DNA of 64,000 nucleotides from Lenzites betulinus (Eukaryota; Basidiomycota; Agaricomycetes; Polyporales; Polyporaceae), in the NCBI GenBank assembly GCA_022264855.1, contig JABYQU010000012.1:558001-622000 (forward strand), read 5' to 3'. Below, piece by piece: positions 19,722-29,456 of the stretch. The translations under genes and the position numbers were made by a program. A model generated the notes under the pieces. The model worked only from the letters and a program-made list of their open reading frames with translations, did not search any database and had not been told where the DNA came from. Position 1 is the stretch's first letter, and each line of letters begins with the position of its first letter.

Positions 19722-22600
19722 ATGGCTAAGTCAACTGCTGGGCCAACCGCCACCCCTCAGTCACCTCCGCATCGCATGTCGACGCGTGCCAAAAATTTGA
19801 CGGCTCGTCCAGGCTTTCCCGATGTTGCAGGTTGGGACCCAGATACTCCTGATCGTATACCACTCCCACCAGCACAGCGTCGTGCGGAGGCGGCCGCCAC
19901 GAAACAGGCCAACCAAGCTGAAGCCGCACGCAAGGTAGCAGCACGCGACACCGCAATCCTCAAGGCAGCACGCATTGAGGATCGCATGAAGGATGAGGAC
20001 CGTGCTGCAGATGACGCCCGTCGCAACCCGAAGCGCCCAGTTCCGAAAGCGCGCCCACGTCGAGCGCAACCTTCTGCTAACACTCGGGACGAGGGTGAGT
20101 ACTCATAGGATGCACGAGGTTAGAAGATCCTCACATGTTTTCGGTTCTAGCCGCTGCTTTTGTTCTTGAGGCCGGTACAGTGCCAGACACCGTCGTGTTG
20201 GCGCCGGGTTTGCGCGAAGAGTCAGAGGGGCCCACCAGTGCCGTTGAGCAGGCTCTTGAGGCGGATGGAGCCTGCATGCCGCATGCCATGGCCGATGACT
20301 CGGAGATGGCAGATCTAGCCATGCAAGGCGCTATAACTGCCGGTGACAATGCCTTGGGTGAGTGGATATGCCACGTCGGCGGACCTTTGCCACCAGAACT
20401 TACCGATTCTTTCCAGGCATCTCCTATTCCATGGGGGATGGGGCCATGAGCGAGCCGGAGGAGCATTCTCAGGCTGACGATGGGGAGAGTGAAGCGAGTG
20501 TGTCGTTGTTCGAGCCAGACGAGGCGGAACAAGAGAGCGACGAAGGATACTCAGCCGGCGAGGAGGTGGTTCCAGTTCAACCTGCGAAAAAGGTAAACAG
20601 GCGTCTGCCCAAGGTTCGTCGCACAGACATCACGGCCGCAAGATCCGATTCAGCGCTGGCACAGAAGAGGAAGTCTGTGACTTCCAGTGCAAACATAGAC
20701 AACGTGTGAGTGACCGTCGACGTGGCCCGTACTGCACGCTCACTTCTTCTCTCTGCGCTTCCACTTCCTCATCCTATTCCCTACGTCGCAGCGACCAAGA
20801 GCTGGCCCACACCAGTAAGAAACCTAAAGTGGCCGCGACACCAACAGGCCTTCGAACGGGTTGGCAAACATCAAGTAGCTATACGACGCCTTCCAAGGGG
20901 AAGGCCCCTGCTGCTGCCAGCAGACTCCCCACTCCACGCCACGCCGCCACGGGTAAGTCCTCTCGAGGAAGCGACACACCGGTGACGCTGCGCCAGCCCG
21001 CCACACTATCCAAGTCATCAGGCTCGACAACGCCTCGTACCCAGAAGCAGCCCAACACACCCGCGACCTCTGCGCTGGGCAAGTCTACCAGCTTAGCACT
21101 ATCCACGAGGTGAGTCGTTCCCATTGCTCTACACGCCCCCAACTGCTCACTCATCTGTGTCACCTCAGCCTCTCCCGTTTGCAGCCCACCCAGACACTGG
21201 CCAACACCGTCACCGCTCAAACTGACACTGCTGACACTGAGAGTGGTGGACTCAACGACTACGGAGGCCTGCAAGATGAAGACGACACCGCCGAAGCTGA
21301 CGCCATCGCCCCGGTGCTTACGAACGCCTGGAAAATCCCAGGTCTTGATTCACAGCCGAACTCGTCTGACCTCGAGGACGCCTTCGTAAGTGTCCATGTT
21401 ATCAATCTTCTTTCATTCGCTAAACGCAGCTAGCCGGAGGACAAGATGACGGAAGTCGCGCACGTTACCACCAGCATCCTACGAGTCAACCATCGTCCTG
21501 CGGGCCAGACTGTGCCAAGTCGTCACAGATGGAACACGTCTGACCTCGACCCCGAAATGCGCCAACGCTTCACGCACAGCTTCATACCACTCACGCGCAC
21601 CACCATGAGCACGCTGCCCCCATGGTACTGTATGTCCATCGAAGAACGCCAGGGTCTCTTCGACCGTGTTTTCCCGTCAGCCAACCACATCATCGAGATC
21701 AACGATGTAGTATTCACTCTTGTAAGTGAAATCTCTACTTGCCGTGCACACAAACTGCTAATATCAACACATCGTTTGTACTAGATGAACAACCGGATTA
21801 CTGAATGGCAGGGTAAGTTTGCTGCGGCCGCCCTAACGATCCTCGAAGTGCACTTCGTCAAAGCTGGGATGGCTGAACCGGAGGTTCGCGCGACGTGGTG
21901 CTCTGAGCAGCTCGGCACCAACGTCGCCGCCATGAAAGCCCCTTTCCTATGGCAAACCTGGGACAACGGCAAGAAAAAGGTATGTCTTGCACGCCAAAGT
22001 GCAGAGTGCAATTTCTCACGTGCTCGCTTGTGACAGGGATGCTTCCAAGGGGAGCTAGTACTCAAGACGTTTGGCGTTGTACATGTCCCCGTGCTCCAAG
22101 CACTACCACAAGCACTGCGTGAAGCTGAAGGACACTCGGAGCTACGCCCGACAGGCGCCCTGATCCTCGCCGTGCTCGCCGTAAGTTATACGCTGCTCTC
22201 AAGATGTTGCCTCCGAATTGGCTAACATCAACATAGGTCGAACGTGCGCTCACTCTGTGGCTCAGTGGGACCCGTGTCATTCAGCCAGGCTCGCCCGGAT
22301 ACTTCTCCGCAGACAACTGGGGCGACAAGACCGTTGTCTCACGCGGTGTCGCGAAGACATCTAACAAGGTCGCCAACCTCTTCGCGCGGGCACAAAAGCT
22401 TTCGTGTGAGCGATGGCTTGCGATTCTCGATTCCGCTCGCGACCACCACCGCCGCCACAAGGCGATTCAGGACAAACAGGCGATAGTCATTGAGTCGGCA
22501 AGTGACGCCCCAATGACTGAGTCTGATGGGGAATGTAAGACATATCTCACTTGCAAGGCTTGGTATAAATGTCAGTAGCTGAATCCGCACACAGGGTAAA
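19722..22600 (+). CDS. Accessory protein of the Plavaka element (function unknown)
   Basis: Nine exons join in phase: 19722-20094, 20151-20357, 20417-20705, 20792-21109, 21169-21385, 21434-21721, 21785-21979, 22037-22180 and 22237-22534, giving about 776 residues. The N-terminal half is low-complexity, with a Lys/Arg/Ala-rich region, acidic stretches and an STP-rich basic segment, as in nuclear proteins. The C-terminal third looks globular: WYCMSIEERQGLFDRVFP, ITEWQGKFAAAAL, then ALTLWLSGT and YFSADNWGDK. I recall similar proteins beside basidiomycete transposons but know of no assigned function. The last exon is unresolved: one acceptor gives a stop almost at once near 22598, while a Pro/Ser-rich open stretch runs on to about 23130 in conflicting frames. 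It is probably involved in transposition or chromatin targeting, by position only. Confidence 0.65.
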
Positions 22601-23516
22601 CACTGTCTCCTAGCCCAATGTATCTCCGTCGGCTCAACCCGTTGGGGATGGCTGGCTACGCGGACATCGATATGTTCAACAACATATCGTCTCAAATGCC
22701 CAGCCCCGTCTTTTCGCCCCCGTCTTTTCGCCCCCGTCTCTTTGCCGCCGGCCTCGTCTGTGTCCTCCCGTTTCGCCTTCGGTTTCGGCTTTGTGCCCCG
22801 CCGTGTCTGTGTCCCCTTTCAACACAGACTTCATTCCACGCCCACGCCCTCTGGTTCCGCACCATCCCCGCGGCGTCTTCGCGACCGTTTCTGCATCTGC
22901 GCCATCCTCGCCGGTGCCACACGACCGTGCCTTCGCATTCATGGCGCCCGCATGGCCGGTCGCAAGTGCAGCGGGGTCATACGCGTTATCGCAGCTCGCG
23001 GGCCACCGACCCATCCCCGACCGCCTCTTCCGCGCCAGCACAGTTGCTCCGGGGTTCCGAACCACGACCTCGACATCGGACTGGTTATGTCTAGCATCGG
23101 ACTCGTCGCAGCCCTTTCCTTTGATATCTTAGTAGTACCAGCCTGACCTGGACCATGATGTATTATTCAGGCTGCTCAACCAGCCCTCGCAGGTGTTCGC
23201 TCTCGCTGTCCTGAGCTCTAGTACATTATATAGGCTTGGCAATGTATATGTTGACGCCTGCGAAAAAGCGAATCGTGTGTGTGTGAAGTAACAATCAAAG
23301 ATGAAAGAAAGTACATCCAAGTCTATATAAGGATCTTGGAATGGACTTAAACCCGCCTTTTTGGCATGCTTTGGGTTACTTCACCAACCTGTCAAGACAA
23401 CGTCAGACTTGGCTAAGTTTGCGCTACTTCCGAGGTAAATCGACATAACTTGCCAAGTATGTTACTTGAGCGTACTTGGATGACTTGACTAACTTGAGAC
23501 CGCCCTGAAGTCCACC

Positions 23517-23532
23517 TGTCAAAATGCTGATG
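23517..23532 (-). repeat. Right terminal inverted repeat of the Plavaka element
   Basis: TGTCAAAATGCTGATG is the reverse complement of the left end with one mismatch. ACTTG motifs crowd the 200 bases to its left. Confidence 0.65.
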
Positions 23533-25060
23533 CTCGCGCAGCCCAAGTTACAGGCACTATCTATTCTATCTTCTTATATACTTTACATTGCTTGCATGCT
23601 TGTACAACCAACACTCATCAAGATCGGCCTCAGGCTACCTTAACGCCCTCTCTCTCTACTCTTTCTGTGCTATTCACAAACTTGCTCTGGTTCCTTCGCC
23701 TGCGCTCCAGTCCTATTCTTGCTGTATTGCTCGTTTCATCTCTGATCCTAAAGGTAACCCACCTGTTACATTCATGATATAGATATGAAGATCTTTGTAC
23801 GGCTAGCAGTAGTACGTTCCATCGGTTGACCGGTTTTGATCAAGTCTTACTTATAATAACTTATCCGGCTGGACTGTTACTATACTTACTAGCGACCCAG
23901 CTTCGCTTTTGACTATGTATGTCAACTACTTAGTATACTATAGGTATACTACACTCATGGCTAGTATTTTACAATAGCACAACTCCAGGCCTTCGGTATG
24001 AGTGAAAAAATATATAGTCTTACATACACAGTACTTGATATGTGCACAGTGTCCAGGGATGTCGCCCAGCGGCTCGCAAGGGTGTCGTGACGTCGTGACG
24101 TCATATGTTCTCTCATATGCATCGTTTGGCACATGTCTAGTAGCTTCTTCACGTCCCTGATGTGTCCGAAAGCAAGGCCATGGTGGTCGAAGTAGGAAAA
24201 CGAAAGTGAATTGCGGTTCTGAATATGAAGCGCCCGCGTCAATCGTTGTCCCGAAGTGGAAGCGGTGCCGCGAAATCGGATTCTGAAGTCGAATAGTTTT
24301 GTCCGCACGCGAATACTTTTGTCCGCGGGGACCCCTCATATTCAGCGCAATTTTCGGCTGTCGTTTGTTAAAATATGAATGATGGTCGAAAAGGGAGTAA
24401 AATGGAGAAACCAGATAAACTTTCACAGGACACAAAATGGTATTCCAAACGCGCCAAAACTTTTCCTCTTGTCTCGACTTTTGTACCCATTTTAGCCTAT
24501 CCGCAATCGCCTAGTGCCCGCCGTGAATCCGGTTTCCCTGCAACCATGAGGATGGAGCTTTACAGTTTTCCACGATCCCTCGAGCGCAGTGCAGTCTTGG
24601 TCAGCCCCCTCTATACTGCATCCGAGTCTATATGGAGAGCCTCCTCTGAGTCAGAATCAAATTCCGTCTCAATACCTGAACATCAGTACTTGCTCAGCGT
24701 GCACAACTACCGGCTAGCTATCCGTCCAGCTCAGTATCATGCTCGACCATGATCTGGACCGTTTCGGTACCTTGTTGCTACTACGTTGGACTCGCGGACT
24801 TGCCTAGGTCTGCCAGAAAGCCCACGGCATCGCTAGGTGCACGAAGTCGACCCTATGTACAATGTTCACTTCAACACCAACTATGGTACTCCATAATGTG
24901 CTGCTGTACCGGAATCCGGAAAACGCATAGGCATAGGCATCTCCGTATGTCATTTGTAAGCTACGAGAAGCTTGGGAGCCTTGCTTCGTTCAACGTCACC
25001 ATCGCCACCATGACTAACGTCTGAGGGCCATTATACTGCGTCTCTGGCATCCTGTCCAGC
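23533..25060. other. Intergenic stretch before the OYE gene
   Basis: No gene is recognised. The middle part (about 24200-24530) is repeat-like, with GCGGACAAAA motifs and the inverted partner of 14083-14143. It reads as degraded transposon sequence. Confidence 0.4.
24471..24531 (-). repeat. 60-base repeat, copy 2
   Basis: The reverse complement of this segment matches 14083-14143, sharing GATTGCGGATAGGC and GTCGAGACAAGAGG. Confidence 0.7.
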
Positions 25061-25063
25061 TCG

Positions 25064-25070
25064 TATATAA
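25064..25070 (+). promoter_or_regulatory. TATA box of the OYE gene
   Basis: TATATAA lies 106 bases before the start codon at 25170, leaving room for a 5' leader of about 75 bases. Confidence 0.6.
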
Positions 25071-25169
25071 ACTGACGGCGCAGACCAACATACCTCAGAA
25101 TAACACCACTTGGACATTCGTCTCCCAACCTCACTCACATACCTCACCGCCAACTTCGACTTCAACAAT

Positions 25170-26568
25170 ATGGTCCAAGCCACCCCAGTCCCCAAGCTTT
25201 TCCAGCCCGTCCAGGTCGGCGACCTTACCCTCAACCACCATGTCGTGCTCGCACCCCTCACCCGTCTGCGGGCCAACGACAAGCACGTACATGGAGACAT
25301 GGCCGTCCGGTACTACGGGCAGCGCGCGTCGGTCCCCGGCACGCTCCTGATCACCGAGGCCACGTACATCGCACCCTGGGCTGGCAGCATCTCAGTACAC
25401 GCGCCCGGCGTATGGAGCGATGACCAGATCGCAGCCTGGAAACGCGTAAGCACCGCCATTGACAAGTTCGCTCTCGACTTCGTACTGAACGACGGTTGTA
25501 CAGGTCGCGGACGCCGTCCACTCGAAGGGCTCGTACATCTTCATGCAGATATGGGCGATCGGGCGTGCCACCGACCCCGCAGAGCTCGCGAAGGACGGCG
25601 ACTACCCATACATCGCTCCCTCCGCTGTGCCACTGGCAGGCAGCGATGTGGCCCCTCGGCCAATGACGGTTGCAGGTGAGCGTCCATCACGCACGATACC
25701 GACGAATACAATGCTCAAAACGAGCTATAGAGATCCAGCAACACATCGATGGCTTCGTAACGGCAGCGAAGAACGCTGTCTTCCGTGCAGGCTTCGACGG
25801 CGTCGAGGTGCACTCCGCGCACGGATACTTGCTCGACCAGTTCCTGCAAGACAGCACAAACAAGCGCACTGACGAATACGGCGGCTCGGTCGAGAACAAG
25901 GCCCGCTTCCCGCTCGCGGTCATCGACGCGGTCACCAAGGCTATTGGCGAGAAGCGCACGGCAGTTCGTATCAGCCCATGGAGTGCTTGGAACGGTATGT
26001 GGCCTGCCTGGAAATGTATGCTCCGCACAGCCTGCTGACAGTGTTGCGCTGCGACTCTAGATGTGGGTGTTGCCGACCAGATCCCGACCTTCACGTACTT
26101 TGTGTCGCGCCTAGCGCAGGACCATCCGAACCTTGCCTACCTCTCCATTGTGGAGCCCGGTCTTTCGGCAGGCGAGGACAAGGCCATCGAGGAGGGCGAG
26201 GTAAGTCTCTCATCGTCCTGTCACCACACGCATCAGACGCTTATTCGTACACGCAGACGAACAACTTCATCCGCAAGCTGTGGCTCCCGCGCACACTGAT
26301 CTCTGCGGGCCGCTATACCCGCGAGTCTGCTATTCAGAAAGCCGAGGAGACGGGAGAGTTGATCGCCTTCGGGCGGCGATTCTTGAGCAACGTATGTCTT
26401 ACCCTGTACTGCCGCACATGTCAAAAACTCACTGTTTATGTATAGCCCGACCTTCCGTTCAGGCTGCACAATAACCTCCCTCTCACAAAGTGGTCTCGCG
26501 ACGTTTACTACACGCCCGAGGACCCCCATGGGTACATCGACTACACTACATACGACGGCAAGCTGTAA
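25170..26568 (+). CDS. Old Yellow Enzyme family NAD(P)H:flavin ene-reductase
   Basis: Six exons join in phase: 25170-25445, 25504-25675, 25731-25994, 26061-26200, 26257-26391 and 26446-26568. They give 369 residues, a normal length for the family. The protein should be a soluble FMN-dependent reductase that reduces C=C bonds of unsaturated carbonyl compounds. Visible family features are the start ([26 protein letters not shown]), the FMN-site TEAT, QIWAIGR, the active-site segment [15 protein letters not shown] and the end (FGRRFLSN...[10 protein letters not shown]). The substrate-binding pair is His 177 and His 180 (HSAH), where classical yeast OYE has His/Asn; the following Tyr 182 proton donor is kept. 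A TATA box lies upstream. The physiological substrate cannot be told from sequence. Confidence 0.92.
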
Positions 26569-26890
26569 AGGACCTTGCTCCTTCGACGTCCTAGCGACAT
26601 TGCACTAGACTATTTACGGGACAGTACTATCATGCACACTAGCATATTTTACTACATGATAATAGATAATCAATACTACCTCAGACGCGCTACTCAGTAC
26701 GACAATGTTCCAAAATCGCTGGGTGTAAAAGACCCCGACATAATCTGCAGGTGCATAAATTCACTCAGAAGCCGCCATGAAGAAGCACAGCGAGTGAATC
26801 ATAGTTGAGGTATTACGAATAGTACAGCATAGAGTACAGCACCAGTCTAAGAGCAAAGTACAACATACATACAGCGCGCTGCGAGCAGCC

Positions 26891-27664
26891 CTACTCAGCC
26901 TTCTCGAGTGCGTCCTGCGACTCCTCCGCGCCCCCGTTGAATCCGGAGTCGGAGAGCGTGAACTCGGGCGTAAAGTGCACGTCCGACTGCGGGTGCTTCG
27001 CGCCGTGGCCACCACCGCCCCTGCCACCAATCGAGAGTGGCCCTCCCGAGCGGACGCGTCAAGATGTGAGTGTTTGGTCCATCGTATCCTTGGTCCACGC
27101 CGTGCCGTCGGCGACGCGGTATATAATCATTTACGTCGCAATCGGCTGCATGTGTGTGTCAGCACATGTTCAGAAACACCTTGAAGGGCAGAGGGAGAAG
27201 AGGAACGAACCTGTGCGCCAGACGCGAACCCAAGCCAGATTTTATCGGTGTTTTCATCGCGTACAAGACGAGGAACACGACCGCGAAGGCAGAGTAGAGC
27301 GCGGCGGACTCGACAATGAGCGCGGCGAGCGAAAGGTACTGCTGTGCGTGCGCGGCGGGGAGGTGCGCGGGGTGCGTGCGGCGGTACGCGAGCAGGCGCG
27401 CGATGATGAGCGCGGTGAGCACGGTGTTCATGCCGAGCGAGATCGTGTAGTACGCCGTGCCGTACGCGAGTCGCTGCTTGCTGTATAGTGAGAGCCCGGG
27501 GTGGCTTGACTGTAGCATCCAGAGTGTACCCATCACTGTGGGAGGCGCCGCGCGGGCGGTCAATATCAGGAAGCGGGGTGGGGTGATTTTGAAGGGACGT
27601 ACCGAAGGAGGCAATGAGCATGAGGAAGGGAACGAGGTTCACGAGGTAGGCGGTCGTCCGCCCT
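26891..27664 (-). pseudogene. 5'-truncated multi-pass membrane protein relic
   Basis: Reading leftward, an exon ending YLVNLVPFLMLIASF splices to one carrying SKQRLAYGTAYYTISLGMN, TALIIARLLAYRR and YLSLAALIVESAALYS, which are three strongly hydrophobic helices. A final piece reads IIYRVADGTAWTKDTM and ends with HFTPEFTLSDSGF and a stop at 26891-26893. The N-terminal helices are missing upstream of 27664, where the sequence becomes unrelated. The last part has an in-frame TAA just before IIYRVA and a TGA after it. The pattern resembles basidiomycete seven-helix proteins of unknown function. I call it a decayed pseudogene; unrecognised introns could rescue one of the stops. Confidence 0.6.
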
Positions 27665-27742
27665 GACGCCGCTCAGATGGCCCAGCTGCGTCAGAGCTTG
27701 AATGACGCGTCAGATAGCCTTTCTGACTCGCGCCGAAGCCGT

Positions 27743-27779
27743 AAGGCCATTGAGGAGGGAGAGGTAAGTTTCTTGTCAT
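27743..27779 (+). pseudogene. Fragment of a second OYE exon and splice donor
   Basis: AAGGCCATTGAGGAGGGAGAG followed by GTAAGT matches the end of OYE exon 4 and its donor at 26180-26205 (KAIEEGE) with two or three base changes, and resemblance continues a little into the intron. Nothing else of OYE is seen nearby. It sits at the junction between the membrane-protein relic and the 1.3 kb duplication. Confidence 0.6.
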
Positions 27780-27789
27780 CCTCGCAGTC

Positions 27790-29089
27790 TACACACATGT
27801 GCGTAGGTTATTCGTAACAGATCTGAGCCTTGATATGAACGAGAGCTAAACTATAATGCATCCAAGTTATATTGATAAAAATACAGGTCCAGTCCATGGA
27901 GAGCGCGACAAAGTGGAAAATCACATATCAATGAACTTGGGTAAGTCGGCGACGTCCTGAGTCTCGACCTGCGGGACCTTGGGCTTTGGAAGTCGACGGA
28001 TCGGCACGGTAAAGCGGAACGGCCGCTTCCCCGGCCGCTTCAGCACGCATGTCTGCCCGTCTCGGAGAATGAACTTCTCTGCGCCCGGGAGGATATCCTT
28101 CTGTTGGATCCTTCTCTATCGACCGCAGCTGGCCACACATCGGCATGCTGAGCCAGGGTGCCTCGAGGTTCGGAATCCCCCAGAGCTCGTACTGGAATGG
28201 CGAATTGACGGGCTTCCCCGTGGCGGACTCGACGAAGTCCATGCAGTATTCAGCCGCAGAGACTGACCCGGGGAACAGCCTGATGGAATATTTGGAGCCG
28301 GGGACGGGGCGGACGAAGACGAACTTCGGGTCCGGGCATGGGTCGTCGGGTTTGATCTGGAGAAGCGGGTCAGCGAGACGTCTCGCGCGATACGAACACT
28401 GAGCCGCGCACCCCAGTAGGCTCTACATATGTATCAAGAAGCTTCGTTGACAAGCCGATGAACATTTCGTAGCCGTATGTTGCAGTATTTTGTGCGAGTT
28501 GCTTGTCCAACTCTGCGTAGATCTCGGCCGGAGACCCATGGAATCGCTGCTCGCACAGTCGTACAAGCTCGAAGTCGTTTCGCGGATCTAATCCAGGGTA
28601 GTCTTTGCGAATCTTCCCCATACAGAGATTGCGGAATAGCACGGGTTCGTTCCCAAAAGTGGTGGGTGGAGGAGGGGTTTTTGACCTCGTTATTACCTGT
28701 GTGGCGACAGACGAGCTCCCTGCGTTTTCTGTAGACTTTTGAGGACGTTCAGTGCTATCGTATGGTTGTCTAGCCCGTGTTCTGGCGGACTGAAAGCAAT
28801 CAGAAACAATTCCACACCAGATACAGCAGGGCACCGATGAACCTCGCGTGTCGGTTTGGTCTTCATGGTCGGGACGCGGCGTGAGCGTAGCGGAGTGTAA
28901 CAGTAACGCAGAAGAGCGGTGGTCTAGAACGCAAGACAGCTGTGCGCGAGCGAGTGAGGTTATGACGAGCAGTTGTAGTGGTTGGTGGTTGAAGTCAGCG
29001 CGAGAGAACTCAAGCAGCCAAACCCGGCGCTTCCCGGGCGCGCGCTAAGGAGATACCGCAATTCCCTATATGGAAGTCATAGTGTTCAT
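27790..29089. repeat. 1.3 kb duplicated locus, copy 2
   Basis: This is the second copy of the block at 2045-3355, in the same orientation. It starts near CACATGTGCGTAG and ends at GTGTTCAT. It lies just left of the Helitron gene. Confidence 0.8.
27921..28866 (-). pseudogene. Decayed copy of the duplicated hypothetical gene
   Basis: The intron and both exons of the 2.2-3.1 kb gene can be followed here, but two length changes break the frame. Near 28830 there are 5 extra bases in the first exon shortly after MKTKPTRE. Near 28110 there are 8 fewer bases in the second exon after LRSIEK, and four extra residues (PGKR-like) lie further on. Long stretches between are highly conserved, so the copy decayed recently. 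Starting at a non-ATG codon would avoid only the first break. Confidence 0.7.
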
Positions 29090-29456
29090 GAATTGAACAT
29101 CTACTACGTAGGCGTGTATGGCAAAAATCGGGTTCTCTAACAAAATTTAGACATGTTGTAGCTTTGTTACTCCTTGAACTGCATCTGGCCTCTGCCGGTG
29201 TGTGGTATTCCTGGACTACGAAGTAGGACAGGTCTTAGACGACAAAATCACACCCCCAGTGACTGTCACAATGATAGGCGCTCAAGACGCCGAGTGACCG
29301 CGTTATGCGTGAGATGACGCATGCGCTCCCACGCACGGACCCGAACTCGAACATTGGGATTCTGGTGTCCCCCAAGCTTCTTGCTCTCTCTCTGCTGAGT
29401 GCTGATCGTTTGTCGTATCCTTCTTTCTGCGTGTCTCTATATCATACGTCTTAAAG

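Larger units (their letters stand above)
15282..23532. mobile_element. Two-gene Plavaka (CACTA-like) DNA transposon
   Basis: The ends carry an inverted pair: CATCAGCGTTTTGACA at 15282-15297 and the complement of CATCAGCATTTTGACA at 23517-23532, matching at 15 of 16 bases. Inside each end, ACTTG/CAAGT motifs cluster, and a longer block (GAAGT..., then AAACTT...GCCAAGT) is shared in inverse orientation near 15320-15355 and 23405-23440. If the termini are CAGC/GCTG, the flanks leave AT on both sides as a possible 2-base target duplication. Two divergent genes lie inside: the transposase (18936 to 15536) and an accessory gene (from 19722). Subterminal repeats and short target duplications fit the CACTA group; Plavaka membership comes from the transposase. 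Confidence 0.8.

Noticed and set aside
22676..23146. Several 75-158 residue frames on both strands
   Set aside because: The stretch is GC-rich and Pro/Ser-coding in several frames at once. It is treated as an unresolved tail of the accessory gene, not as separate genes.
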